A stretch of 64,000 nucleotides of DNA from an uncultured Lachnospiraceae bacterium (GTDB taxonomy: Bacteria > Bacillota > Clostridia > Lachnospirales > Lachnospiraceae): contig CAMBLG010000001.1 of NCBI GenBank assembly GCA_945868435.1, positions 62,001-126,000 of the forward strand, read 5' to 3'. Positions 1 through 9,580 of this stretch are shown here, piece by piece (position 1 is the first letter of the stretch; each line of letters begins with the position of its first letter). The notes beneath the pieces were generated by a model. It saw only the letters and a program-made list of their open reading frames with translations, was not told where the DNA came from and did no database searches. A program made the translations under genes and the position numbers.

Positions 1-2
1 AT

Positions 3-665
3 TTGGGCGCGTTAAAGAGAATGATTACGGAAATCAAGGATGAGATTCGAAAACTCGGAGACGTCAATGTCAATGCCATCGAGGAATACAAGGAGGTGTC
101 CGAGCGTTACGCCTTCTTGAAGGGACAGCACGATGATCTGGTGGAAGCAGAGCAGACGCTGGTTGGCATCATAGAGGATCTGGACAATGGTATGCGCAAA
201 CAGTTTTCAGAGAAGTTTGCGGAGATTCAGAAAGAATTCGATTCGACCTTTAAGCAGCTGTTCGGTGGCGGACACGGAACACTGGAGCTGGTGGAGGATG
301 AGGATATCTTGGAGTGCGGCATTCGCATTATCGCGCAGCCGCCGGGAAAGAAACTGCAGAATATGATGCAGTTGTCCGGTGGAGAGAAGGCGCTGACGGC
401 CATTGCGCTCCTGTTTGCGATTCAGGCCTTGAAACCGTCTCCGTTCTGTCTGTTGGACGAGATCGAGGCTGCGCTGGATGATTCCAATGTCACCAGATTT
501 GCCAATTATCTGAATAAGCTGACAAAGAATACCCAGTTTATCGTGATCACCCACCGACGTGGCACCATGGCAGCGGCTGACCGCCTGTACGGAATTACCA
601 TGCAGGAGAAGGGTGTATCGACTTTGGTTTCAGTGAATCTGATTGAAAATGATTTGGATGAGTAA
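3..665 (+). CDS. smc: Chromosome segregation protein SMC, C-terminal part (truncated by window start)
   Basis: ABC signature LSGGEKALTAIALLFAIQ, Walker B CLLDEIEAALDDSN and D-loop of the SMC head; followed by ftsY. Confidence 0.95.
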   Translation: MGALKRMITEIKDEIRKLGDVNVNAIEEYKEVSERYAFLKGQHDDLVEAEQTLVGIIEDLDNGMRKQFSEKFAEIQKEFDSTFKQLFGGGHGTLELVEDEDILECGIRIIAQPPGKKLQNMMQLSGGEKALTAIALLFAIQALKPSPFCLLDEIEAALDDSNVTRFANYLNKLTKNTQFIVITHRRGTMAAADRLYGITMQEKGVSTLVSVNLIENDLDE

Positions 666-708
666 AGAATGGGACTATGATTGGACAGGATAGAAAGAGG
701 AGTGCTTG

Positions 709-1644
709 ATGGGCGAAGAGAAAAAAGGTTTTTTCAGTCGTCTGGTAGCCGGGCTTACCAAGACGAGGGATAATATCGTATCTGGGATTGATGCCGTATT
801 TTCCGGCTTTTCCAAAATTGATGAGGAGTTCTATGAGGAACTGGAAGAAATCCTCATCATGGGAGATTTAGGCGTGAGGGCCACGGAACATATTTTGGAT
901 AATCTCAGGGATAAGGTAAAGGAGAATCACATTAAGGAACCGGCGGATTGCAAACAGCTTTTGATTGACAGTATCAAGGAACAGATGCAGGTCACAGATG
1001 CAGCTTACCGGTTTGAAGAGGAGAAATCCGTTGTGTTGGTCATCGGTGTCAATGGTGTCGGAAAGACCACTACAGTAGGAAAACTGGCCGGAAAACTCAA
1101 AAGTCAGGGAAAGAAAGTCATTGTGGCCGGCGCAGATACCTTCCGGGCAGCAGCGGGAGACCAGCTCAGGGAGTGGGCCAACCGTTCCGGCGTGGATATG
1201 ATCGGGGGCGCTGAGGGCGCAGACCCAGGTGCGGTAGTATATGATGCCACTGCGGCAGCGAAAGCGAGAAACACGGATGTGCTTCTGGTAGACACTGCAG
1301 GACGGCTTCACAATAAGAAAAATCTTATGAATGAGCTGGGTAAGATCAACCGGATCCTGGAGAAGGAGTACCCGGAGGCGTATCGGGAGACTCTCGTGGT
1401 TCTGGATGCAACTACCGGACAGAACGCTTTGGTGCAGGCAAAGGAATTTTCGGATGTGGCGAAGATTTCCGGCATTGTTCTGACCAAGATGGATGGTACC
1501 GCCAAGGGCGGAATCGCCGTGGCAATCCAGTCCGAGCTGGGCGTTCCGGTGAAGTATATCGGCGTAGGCGAGACCATAGATGATCTGCAGAAGTTCAATT
1601 CGGACGAATTTGTAGATGCTTTGTTTGATATAAATAAAAAGTGA
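709..1644 (+). CDS. ftsY: Signal recognition particle receptor FtsY
   Basis: NG-domain motifs [44 protein letters not shown]. Confidence 0.96.
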   Translation: MGEEKKGFFSRLVAGLTKTRDNIVSGIDAVFSGFSKIDEEFYEELEEILIMGDLGVRATEHILDNLRDKVKENHIKEPADCKQLLIDSIKEQMQVTDAAYRFEEEKSVVLVIGVNGVGKTTTVGKLAGKLKSQGKKVIVAGADTFRAAAGDQLREWANRSGVDMIGGAEGADPGAVVYDATAAAKARNTDVLLVDTAGRLHNKKNLMNELGKINRILEKEYPEAYRETLVVLDATTGQNALVQAKEFSDVAKISGIVLTKMDGTAKGGIAVAIQSELGVPVKYIGVGETIDDLQKFNSDEFVDALFDINKK

Positions 1645-1668
1645 GAATAGAAAGAAGGATGAACAACA

Positions 1669-2880
1669 ATGTTGACACTTGACAAATTTGAGGAGGCCTG
1701 CGAGAAGGTCAAAGAGGTTACGCTGGAGACCAAGCTGGTCTACAGTGATTTCTTAAGCAATCAGACGGGAAATAAGGTGTATCTGAAGCCGGAGAATATG
1801 CAGTTTACCGGTGCATACAAGTTGAGAGGTGCTTACTATAAGATCAGTACCCTGACGGATGAGGAGAGAAGCCGCGGACTGATTACCGCATCTGCCGGAA
1901 ACCATGCCCAGGGTGTGGCTTATGCTGCGAAATGTTATGGATGTAAGGCTGTCATTGTGATGCCGACCACGACACCTCTCATCAAAGTCAACAGGACCAA
2001 GAGCTATGGCGCTGAGGTTGTGCTGTACGGCGACGTGTACGATGAGGCGTGTGCCAAGGCATTGGAGCTGGCAGATAAGGAGGGCTATACCTTTATCCAT
2101 CCCTTTGATGATCTGGCGGTGGCAACCGGACAGGGAACGATTGCCATGGAAATCTTCAAAGAGCTTCCGTTGGTGGAGTACATACTGGTTCCAATCGGCG
2201 GTGGCGGACTGGCTACCGGTGTATCAACATTGGCAAAGCTTTTGAATCCGAAGATCAAGGTCATAGGTGTGGAACCCGCCGGTGCCAATTGCATGCAGGC
2301 ATCCTTCGCCGCAGGCAAGGTAACAACGCTTCCTACGGTCAACACCATTGCGGACGGTACCGCAGTCAAGACACCGGGCAGCAATATCTTCCCATATATT
2401 CAGAAGAACCTGGACGATATCATCACTGTTACCGATGATGAACTGATCGTAAGCTTTTTGGATATGGTGGAGAACCATAAGATGGTGGTGGAGAACTCCG
2501 GTCTTCTCACTGTGGCTGCTTTAAAACATCTGGATGTGACGGATAAGCGTGTTGTTTCTATTCTGAGCGGCGGTAACATGGATGTCATTACCATGTCTTC
2601 TGTCGTACAGCAGGGACTGATCTTCCGCGATCGTATTTTTACGGTATCGGTGCTGCTCCCGGATAAGCCGGGTGAGCTCGCAAAAGTGTCTCAGACACTT
2701 GCGGAGGAACAGGGCAATGTCATCAAGCTGGAACACAACCAGTTCGTATCCACCAACCGCAATGCTGCTGTGGAGCTTCGCATTACACTGGAGTGTTTTG
2801 GAACCGATCATAAGAAACAGATCTTAAAGGCTCTTGAGAAAAAGGGATACAAGCCGAAGACCGTTCGGACAATGATCTAG
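1669..2880 (+). CDS. ilvA: Threonine ammonia-lyase (PLP-dependent, C-terminal ACT-like domain)
   Basis: PLP motif ENMQFTGAYKLRGA, glycine loop GGGGLATG; ~403 aa single-ACT form. Confidence 0.92.
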   Translation: MLTLDKFEEACEKVKEVTLETKLVYSDFLSNQTGNKVYLKPENMQFTGAYKLRGAYYKISTLTDEERSRGLITASAGNHAQGVAYAAKCYGCKAVIVMPTTTPLIKVNRTKSYGAEVVLYGDVYDEACAKALELADKEGYTFIHPFDDLAVATGQGTIAMEIFKELPLVEYILVPIGGGGLATGVSTLAKLLNPKIKVIGVEPAGANCMQASFAAGKVTTLPTVNTIADGTAVKTPGSNIFPYIQKNLDDIITVTDDELIVSFLDMVENHKMVVENSGLLTVAALKHLDVTDKRVVSILSGGNMDVITMSSVVQQGLIFRDRIFTVSVLLPDKPGELAKVSQTLAEEQGNVIKLEHNQFVSTNRNAAVELRITLECFGTDHKKQILKALEKKGYKPKTVRTMI

Positions 2881-2926
2881 AAAAATGGTTTTTGGAACCA
2901 TCAAAGCATATTGTCAAAATATTTTG

Positions 2927-2960
2927 CAGGTGTCAAGAGAAAATACTTGACACCTGTTTT
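2927..2960 (+). terminator. 11-bp perfect hairpin followed by TTTT; 3' arm also contains a -35-like TTGACA
   Basis: caggtgtcaag (2927-2937) / cttgacacctg (2946-2956), then tttt. Confidence 0.6.
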
Positions 2961-2991
2961 CTGTTGTGGTAGTCTACTTGAGGTGATTGAT

Positions 2992-3354
2992 GTGGAAGAG
3001 AAATTAAAGCAGGCATATTTATATGATTTTTATGGCGAGCTTCTAAACGAGCATCAGCGCCGGATTTACGAGGATTTCGTGTTCAATGATCTCTCCCTGG
3101 GTGAGATTGCCGAGGAGGAGAATATCAGCAGACAGGGCGTGGCGGATATGGTGAAGCGCTGCGCGAAGAAGCTTTCCGGTTACGAGGAGAAGCTTCACCT
3201 GGTGGAGAAGTTCCTGTCGGTCAAGGCAGACGTAGAACAGATTCACGGATTGTGCGAGCAATATGGGTGCGCGTCAGAGGAACCGAAGCGTTCTGCGGGA
3301 GCACTCATGGAGCAGATAGAGAAGATTTCGAGTCAGATATTAGAGGAGCTGTAG
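2992..3354 (+). CDS. ylxM: YlxM/p13-like DNA-binding protein
   Basis: [26 protein letters not shown]; immediately upstream of ffh; GTG start at 2992 likely. Confidence 0.85.
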   Translation: MEEKLKQAYLYDFYGELLNEHQRRIYEDFVFNDLSLGEIAEEENISRQGVADMVKRCAKKLSGYEEKLHLVEKFLSVKADVEQIHGLCEQYGCASEEPKRSAGALMEQIEKISSQILEEL

Positions 3355-3355
3355 G

Positions 3356-4714
3356 ATGGCATTTGACAGTCTTTCCGAAAAACTGCAGAATGTATTTAAG
3401 AACCTGCGCAGCAAGGGACGACTGACAGAGGATGATGTCAAGACTGCGCTGAAGGAAGTCAAGATGGCGTTTTTGGAAGCGGATGTAAACTTCCGTGTGG
3501 TAAAGCAGTTCATCAAGGATGTGCAGGAGCGAGCCATCGGACAGGACGTGATGAACGGATTGAATCCGGGCCAGATGGTCATCAAGATCGTTAATGAGGA
3601 GATGATTCGTCTCATGGGCTCCGAGACGACGGAGATTGCATTCCGTCCGGGCAAGGAGCTGACCGTTATCATGATGGTCGGTCTTCAGGGTGCTGGTAAG
3701 ACAACGACCACAGCCAAGCTTGCCGGTAAGTTTAAGAGCCGGGGCAAAAAAGCACTTCTCTGTGCCTGCGATGTGTATCGTCCGGCTGCAATTGAACAGT
3801 TGGAGATCAACGGAAAGAAGCAGGGTGTGGAAGTATTCTCCATGGGTGATAAGCACAAGCCGGTTGATATAGCAAAGGCTGCTGTGGAGCATGCCAGAAA
3901 GAATGAATACAATGTGCTCATCGTCGACACCGCCGGTCGTCTTCATGTGGATGAGGAAATGATGGCAGAGTTGATTGAGATAAAGGAAGCGGTGGATGTA
4001 TTCCAGACTATTCTCGTGGTGGATGCCATGACCGGTCAGGATGCAGTCAATGTAGCATCCACCTTTGATGAGAAGATCGGTATCGACGGCGTGGTGCTTA
4101 CCAAGCTGGATGGTGATACCAGGGGCGGTGCGGCGCTTTCTATCCGCACAGTGACAGGAAAGCCAATCCTGTACGCAGGAATGGGCGAGAAGCTGTCAGA
4201 TTTGGAACAGTTCTATCCGGACCGTATGGCTTCCAGAATCCTTGGGATGGGTGATGTGCTGACAATGATTGAGAAAGCGCAGGAGAACATCGATGAGGAG
4301 AAGGCCAGAGAGCTTGAGCAGAAGATGAAGCGCAACGAGTTCGACTTCGAGATGTACCTGGAATCCATGGGGCAGATGAAGAAGATGGGTGGATTGTCCA
4401 GCCTGATGGGAATGATGCCGGGTATGGGTGCAGGTAAGATGCCGGAGATTGATACGGATGAGGCGGAGAAGAATATGGCGCGCATTGAAGCCATCATTCA
4501 TTCCATGACACCGCAGGAGCGGAAGAATCCAAATCTCTTGAATCCGAGCCGCAGAAATCGTATTGCAAAAGGTGCAGGCGTCGATGTGGCGGAGGTCAAC
4601 CGTCTGGTCAAGCAGTTTGAGCAGACCAGAAAGCTCATGAAACAGATGCCGGGCTTCGGCGGCAAAAAGGGACGCCGCGGTATGGCGGGTATGTTCAAGG
4701 GATTACCGTTTTAA
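3356..4714 (+). CDS. ffh: Signal recognition particle protein Ffh (SRP54)
   Basis: GLQGAGKTTTTAKLAG, DTAGRLHVDEEMM, TKLDGDTRGGAALS, Met-rich M domain. Confidence 0.97.
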   Translation: MAFDSLSEKLQNVFKNLRSKGRLTEDDVKTALKEVKMAFLEADVNFRVVKQFIKDVQERAIGQDVMNGLNPGQMVIKIVNEEMIRLMGSETTEIAFRPGKELTVIMMVGLQGAGKTTTTAKLAGKFKSRGKKALLCACDVYRPAAIEQLEINGKKQGVEVFSMGDKHKPVDIAKAAVEHARKNEYNVLIVDTAGRLHVDEEMMAELIEIKEAVDVFQTILVVDAMTGQDAVNVASTFDEKIGIDGVVLTKLDGDTRGGAALSIRTVTGKPILYAGMGEKLSDLEQFYPDRMASRILGMGDVLTMIEKAQENIDEEKARELEQKMKRNEFDFEMYLESMGQMKKMGGLSSLMGMMPGMGAGKMPEIDTDEAEKNMARIEAIIHSMTPQERKNPNLLNPSRRNRIAKGAGVDVAEVNRLVKQFEQTRKLMKQMPGFGGKKGRRGMAGMFKGLPF

Positions 4715-4782
4715 ATGAGTTAGCAAAGGTTATTCTTTAACCTATGTTATAGAGAATTGAGAATATTACAGGAGGTGAAATC

Positions 4783-5028
4783 ATGGCAGTTAAGATCAGA
4801 TTAAGAAGAATGGGACAGAAGAAGGCTCCTTTCTATAGAATCGTTGTTGCAGATTCCCGCTCACCAAGAGATGGAAGATGCATCGAGGAGATTGGAACAT
4901 ATGACCCAACAAAGGATCCTAGCGAGTATCATGTAGATGCTGAGTTGGCTAAGAAGTGGTTAGCTAACGGCGCACAGCCAACCGAGACTGTTGCAAGAAT
5001 CTTCAAGGCATCTGGTATTGAGAAATAG
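4783..5028 (+). CDS. rpsP: 30S ribosomal protein S16
   Basis: [32 protein letters not shown]. Confidence 0.98.
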   Translation: MAVKIRLRRMGQKKAPFYRIVVADSRSPRDGRCIEEIGTYDPTKDPSEYHVDAELAKKWLANGAQPTETVARIFKASGIEK

Positions 5029-5048
5029 GATTGTAAGGGGTGAACGTA

Positions 5049-5279
5049 ATGAAAGAATTGGTTGAAGTAATTGCAAAAGCTCTCGTGGATATTCCGGATG
5101 AAGTCGTTGTGACAGAGACGGAAAACGAGAAGGCAATTGTTTTGGAATTACGTGTTGCACAGTCTGACATGGGCAAGGTAATCGGCAAACAGGGCCGCAT
5201 TGCTAAAGCAATCCGTGCCGTGGTCAAGGCCGCAGCCTCAAAAGAAGACAAGAAGGTTATTGTAGAGATCATGCAATAA
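5049..5279 (+). CDS. khpA: KH-domain RNA-binding protein KhpA (YlqC)
   Basis: KH motif MGKVIGKQGRIAKAIRAVV between rpsP and rimM. Confidence 0.92.
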   Translation: MKELVEVIAKALVDIPDEVVVTETENEKAIVLELRVAQSDMGKVIGKQGRIAKAIRAVVKAAASKEDKKVIVEIMQ

Positions 5280-5318
5280 CTGTAATGGTCGCAATATTAT
5301 TTTGTGACATTGCATTGC

Positions 5319-5368
5319 GCACCGCACAAGCCGAGGGCTGTTTATATGTGCGGTGCTTCTTTTTTATA
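5319..5368 (+). terminator. Hairpin terminator/attenuator between khpA and rimM
   Basis: gcaccgcaca (5319-5328) / tgtgcggtgc (5347-5356) followed by ttcttttttat. Confidence 0.75.
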
Positions 5369-5381
5369 TAGGAGAGCCGAT

Positions 5382-5891
5382 ATGGAAGAGTTGTTACAGG
5401 TTGGTGTGATTACCACAACCCATGGCGTCAGAGGAGAGGTGAAGGTGTTTCCCACCACCGATGATCCCGCGCGCTTTAAAAAATTAAAGAAGGTCATTCT
5501 GGATGACGGAAAAAGCCGGCGGGAGGTGGAAATCCGTTCGGTCCGCTTTTTCAAGAATCTGGTGATTCTGGGCTTTCAGGGCATTGACACCATGAATGAT
5601 GCGGAAAAACTGCGTCAGGCAAAGCTTTTTGTCACCAGGGAAAATGCGGTAAAACTGAAGAAAGATGAGTATTTTATCGCGGATCTGTTGGATCTGTCTG
5701 TGGTTTCCGACGAGGGCGAGGAGCTTGGGCAGATCAGCGATGTGCTGCAGACGGGAGCCAACGACGTGTATGTCATCAGCAAAGAAGGGGAACCGGATTT
5801 ACTGGTTCCGGCGATTAAGGAATGCATTAAGCAGGTGGACATAGAACAGGGGATTATGACCATTCACCTGATGCCGGGGCTCAGAGACTAG
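5382..5891 (+). CDS. rimM: Ribosome maturation factor RimM
   Basis: VGVITTTHGVRGEVKVFPTTDDPARF and PRC-barrel C-terminus; ATG at 5382 after ggagag. Confidence 0.94.
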   Translation: MEELLQVGVITTTHGVRGEVKVFPTTDDPARFKKLKKVILDDGKSRREVEIRSVRFFKNLVILGFQGIDTMNDAEKLRQAKLFVTRENAVKLKKDEYFIADLLDLSVVSDEGEELGQISDVLQTGANDVYVISKEGEPDLLVPAIKECIKQVDIEQGIMTIHLMPGLRD

Positions 5892-5915
5892 CTTGATTTT
5901 GTAAGAGGAGATATC

Positions 5916-7451
5916 ATGAATTTTCACATTCTGACGCTTTTTCCGGAAATGGTCATGCAGGGGCTGAATACCAGCATTACCGGACGGGCCGTACAACAGA
6001 ATAAGATTGGTATTGAAGCTGTGAATATCCGGGATTTCAGTAGGGATAAGCATGGAAGGGTGGACGATTACACCTACGGTGGCGGTGCGGGCATGCTGAT
6101 GCAGGCACAGCCGGTGTATGATGCATATCAAAGTGTGGCAGAAAAACTCTCCTCCGAGGCTAGAATGCGCGTTATATACGTGACTCCACAGGGAACGCCT
6201 TTTACCCAGAGTATGGCCCAGGAATTGGCCGAGAGTGACGAACTGGTGCTTCTGTGTGGGCATTATGAGGGAATCGATGAGCGCGTGCTGGAGGAGATTG
6301 TGACGGATTATGTCTCCATCGGCGATTACGTGCTCACCGGCGGTGAACTGGCGGCGATGGTGATTGTGGATGCGGTCGCCCGCCTTGTGCCATCGGTGCT
6401 CCACAATGAGGAATCCGCTCAGACGGAATCCTTTCATGGGAATCTCTTAGAGTATCCGCAGTATTCCAGACCTGTGGAATGGCATGGCAAGAAGGTCCCG
6501 GAGGTCCTTTTAAGTGGGAACCAGAAGAACATTGATGCATGGCGCAACCGGGAAGCCGTGAAGCGCACCAGGGAGCGCAGACCGGATCTGTATGAGCGGT
6601 ATCAGGAATTAAGTGCGTGTAAAGAGATTTTGATGCAAAAGAAGCTTCACCACATGGATATGATCGAGCTTATCAACCGGGGCAGGGCGATTCTTGTGGG
6701 CAGACAGGACCATGGAGAAAAGGGTACGGAGATTCTTCTGATGGACGGTGAAAGCCATGTGTTTTTTCACACCTGGATCGGAAACGACCGGAAAGCAGAT
6801 GAAAGCGCCGCAGACAGGCAAAGCGCGGAGACAATTCTTCGAAGGATGGACGGATTGTGCAAGTATCCGGTGGAGGTTCTGTCACTGCATCAGCGGGAGT
6901 TTGTGCCTGTGGCGGAAGAACTGGGCTATGGACTGGATATGGAGTGTCTGCAGGCGGTGTACACCAGAAGAGAGAAGCTTCCGATTACAGGCCTTTATCG
7001 GACCGATGGGGGTGTGTTGGAGAACGGAATCAGCATCCGGCCTCTGACAATGGAGCATTTGGATGCGGCATGCGCTGTCTACCATACCGTGGATGATCCG
7101 GAGTACATGAGGGGGCGCATCGCAAAAGGCGCGATGTACGGCGCTTTTATAGATGGACAGATGGCGGGCTTTATGGGCGTTCACGACGAGGGAAGTATTG
7201 GCCTGCTGGAAGTTCTTCCGGAGTATCGCAGAAGACATGTGGCCATGGCGCTGGAAACCTATGTGTTCAACCGGTTTATTGAGCAGGGGATGATACCCTA
7301 CGGTCAGATTGTGGTGGGAAACGAAGCTTCCGGTAAACTTCAGGAGAAGATGGGGGTATGCTTTGCAAAAGAGCATGTATTTTGGCTTAGTAAGTTACGG
7401 GACTGGAGCCTCGAAGAGGCGACGAGTGCGCATGTGGGTGGAGGGCTGTGA
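5916..7451 (+). CDS. trmD: Fusion: tRNA (guanine37-N1)-methyltransferase TrmD (N-terminal) + GNAT N-acetyltransferase domain (C-terminal)
   Basis: N-terminus MNFHILTLFPEMV, VDDYTYGGGAGMLMQ, YEGIDERVLE, SIGDYVLTGGELAAMV; C-terminal GNAT motif LLEVLPEYRRRHVAMALETYVFNR; no internal stop. Confidence 0.92.
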   Translation: MNFHILTLFPEMVMQGLNTSITGRAVQQNKIGIEAVNIRDFSRDKHGRVDDYTYGGGAGMLMQAQPVYDAYQSVAEKLSSEARMRVIYVTPQGTPFTQSMAQELAESDELVLLCGHYEGIDERVLEEIVTDYVSIGDYVLTGGELAAMVIVDAVARLVPSVLHNEESAQTESFHGNLLEYPQYSRPVEWHGKKVPEVLLSGNQKNIDAWRNREAVKRTRERRPDLYERYQELSACKEILMQKKLHHMDMIELINRGRAILVGRQDHGEKGTEILLMDGESHVFFHTWIGNDRKADESAADRQSAETILRRMDGLCKYPVEVLSLHQREFVPVAEELGYGLDMECLQAVYTRREKLPITGLYRTDGGVLENGISIRPLTMEHLDAACAVYHTVDDPEYMRGRIAKGAMYGAFIDGQMAGFMGVHDEGSIGLLEVLPEYRRRHVAMALETYVFNRFIEQGMIPYGQIVVGNEASGKLQEKMGVCFAKEHVFWLSKLRDWSLEEATSAHVGGGL

Positions 7452-7459
7452 ATAGTAAC
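7394..7459 (-). mobile_element. 66-bp MITE-like element copy 3 (internally deleted), 8-bp TSD CTTAGTAA at 7386-7393 and 7460-7467
   Basis: 7398-7458 is 60/61 identical to the reverse complement of 37720-37780; perfect 8-bp direct repeats at both borders; ends GTTAC...GTAAC. Confidence 0.85.
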
Positions 7460-7488
7460 CTTAGTAACAGGGATTGTTGAAAAAATAC

Positions 7489-7517
7489 TTGCAATCCCAA
7501 GGAATTTGTGGTAGTTT
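7489..7517 (+). promoter_or_regulatory. Putative rplS promoter TTGCAA-N17-TAGTTT with TGG extended -10
   Basis: Spacing and motif; same arrangement as the ylxM promoter. Confidence 0.5.
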
Positions 7518-7597
7518 ATTAATGTTGTGAAAAATTATGATGGTCCTCTGTTGCAGGAGTTGCATTAAGAACGTCACATGAATCAGGAGGTCACAAA

Positions 7598-7951
7598 ATG
7601 AACGCAAGTGAAATCATTAAGAACATCGAAGCAGAACAGTTAAAGGCTGAGGTACCTCAGTTCTCCGTTGGTGATACCGTTAAGGTATACGGTAAGATCA
7701 AGGAGGGTAACCGTGAGCGTATCCAGATCTTTGAGGGAACCGTGATCAAGAAGCAGGGTGGAAGCAACCGTGCTACCTTCACTGTTAGAAAGCTTTCTAA
7801 CGGCGTAGGCGTTGAGAAGACATGGCCACTTCACTCTCCGAACGTAGAGAAGGTTGAAGTTGTTCGCAAGGGTAAGGTTCGCCGTGCTAAGCTTTACTAC
7901 TTAAGAGATCGTGTAGGTAAGGCAGCTAAGGTAAAAGAGTTAGTAAAATAA
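7598..7951 (+). CDS. rplS: 50S ribosomal protein L19
   Basis: [48 protein letters not shown]. Confidence 0.98.
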   Translation: MNASEIIKNIEAEQLKAEVPQFSVGDTVKVYGKIKEGNRERIQIFEGTVIKKQGGSNRATFTVRKLSNGVGVEKTWPLHSPNVEKVEVVRKGKVRRAKLYYLRDRVGKAAKVKELVK

Positions 7952-7968
7952 TGGAACTTTGCTTCATG

Positions 7969-7997
7969 GAGCCGGTGCGCAAGTGCCGGCTCTTTTT
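7969..7997 (+). terminator. Rho-independent terminator of rplS
   Basis: gagccgg / ccggctc + ttttt. Confidence 0.8.
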
Positions 7998-8123
7998 GCG
8001 AATGTATGGGAGAGGTTCTGAATAGATACGCCATTTATTAGAATTTGAAAAATAGAGCCGACTATGGTATCATCTAAGGATGATACCCGGATGGAAATGA
8101 ATAACAGACAGAGGATATAGAGA

Positions 8124-8705
8124 GTGAGACGACGTGGTGGGCTGAATTTCAGCAGACAGAGAAAGAAATTTAATATGCCGCTTTTTAAGGAAATCCTGTC
8201 CTGGATTTTTGAGATTGCGCTGGTCATTGTTATCGCGTATACGTTAGTAAGTTTTTTTGGATTTCGGACCAGCGTGGTGGGGAATGCTATGACACCGACC
8301 CTGAAGAATGAGGAACAGGTAATGGTCAACCGGTTCATCTATCTGTTTACCGGTCCCAAATCCGGTGATGTTGTAGTGTTTCGCCCCAACGGTAACGAGA
8401 AGTCCCACTATTATGTGCGGCGGGTGATCGCAGGTCCGGGTGATACGGTTCTGATCAAGGAGGGTGCCGTGTATGTGAACGGAGAACTGTACGAGGAGGC
8501 CACGGAGGTTGCGTCTATTGTGGAGGCCGGACTTGCGGAGGAGGAGCTTCGTCTGGGCACGGATGAGTATTTCGTTCTGGGAGACAACCGTAACAACAGC
8601 GAGGACAGCCGTATGGCGAACATCGGAAACGTCAAAAAGGAATACATGATCGGCAAAGCATGGTTTCATTATAGTGGAATCAGGAACATGGGTTTTTTGA
8701 AATAA
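8124..8705 (+). CDS. lepB: Signal peptidase I
   Basis: GPKSGDVVVFR, YVRRVIAGPGDTV, LGDNRNNSEDSR; N-terminal TM helix. Confidence 0.93.
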   Translation: MRRRGGLNFSRQRKKFNMPLFKEILSWIFEIALVIVIAYTLVSFFGFRTSVVGNAMTPTLKNEEQVMVNRFIYLFTGPKSGDVVVFRPNGNEKSHYYVRRVIAGPGDTVLIKEGAVYVNGELYEEATEVASIVEAGLAEEELRLGTDEYFVLGDNRNNSEDSRMANIGNVKKEYMIGKAWFHYSGIRNMGFLK

Positions 8706-8729
8706 CAGATAAGAAAAGGCAGGAGATAT

Positions 8730-9578
8730 ATGAATTTTCAATGGTATCCTGGTCATATGACCAAGGCGAAACGACAGATGCAGGAGGACATCAAGCTCAT
8801 TGATCTGGTGATCGAGCTGGTGGATGCCCGGATTCCGCAAAGCAGCAGGAATCCGGATATTGATGAGCTGGGCAGAAACAAATTCCGGCTGATCTTAATG
8901 AATAAGGCGGATCTCGCGGATAAGAGAAGGACTGATGAGTGGAGCAGCTTTTTCAAGAATAAGGGATATTTTGTAGTGAGTCTGGATGCCAGAAGCAAGG
9001 TGGGGATGAAGACCATTACGGACCAGATTATGGAGTCCTGCCGGGAGAAGATCGAGCGTGACCGAAAGCGAGGAATTAAAAATCGGCCGGTGCGGGCCAT
9101 GGTGGTGGGAATCCCGAATGTTGGCAAATCCACCTTTATCAATTCCTATGCGGGTAAGGCCTGTGCCAAGACCGGAAACAAGCCCGGTGTTACGAAGGGG
9201 AAGCAGTGGATCCGCCTCAGCAAGGATGTGGAGCTTTTGGATACACCGGGAATCCTGTGGCCGAAGTTCGAGGACCAGATGGTGGGACTTCGACTGGCGC
9301 TCATTGGTTCCATCAAGGATGAAATTCTAAATACGGATGAGCTGGCGGTAGAGCTGATTCGCTTTTTGCGCGCTTCCTATCCCGGCATTCTTGCGGAGCG
9401 CTACGAGATAGAGGAAGAAGGAGCGGAGAGCGAGCTTTTGATGCGGATTGCGGAGAACAGAAAGTGTATCGGAAAGGGCGGAGAACTGGACTACAGCAAG
9501 GCCGCGGCACTTTTGATCGAGGAATTCCGAAGCGGTAAGCTGGGGAGAATTACACTGGAGAGACCGGAGATGGCATAA
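8730..9578 (+). CDS. rbgA: Ribosome biogenesis GTPase YlqF/RbgA
   Basis: Circularly permuted GTPase: MNKADLAD before GIPNVGKST and DTPGILWPKF. Confidence 0.95.
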   Translation: MNFQWYPGHMTKAKRQMQEDIKLIDLVIELVDARIPQSSRNPDIDELGRNKFRLILMNKADLADKRRTDEWSSFFKNKGYFVVSLDARSKVGMKTITDQIMESCREKIERDRKRGIKNRPVRAMVVGIPNVGKSTFINSYAGKACAKTGNKPGVTKGKQWIRLSKDVELLDTPGILWPKFEDQMVGLRLALIGSIKDEILNTDELAVELIRFLRASYPGILAERYEIEEEGAESELLMRIAENRKCIGKGGELDYSKAAALLIEEFRSGKLGRITLERPEMA

Positions 9579-9580
9579 GG

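Noticed and set aside
7518-7597. Possible ribosomal protein L19 leader before rplS
   Set aside because: Position is right and the segment looks structured, but I could not match the Rfam L19 leader by eye; needs cmsearch.
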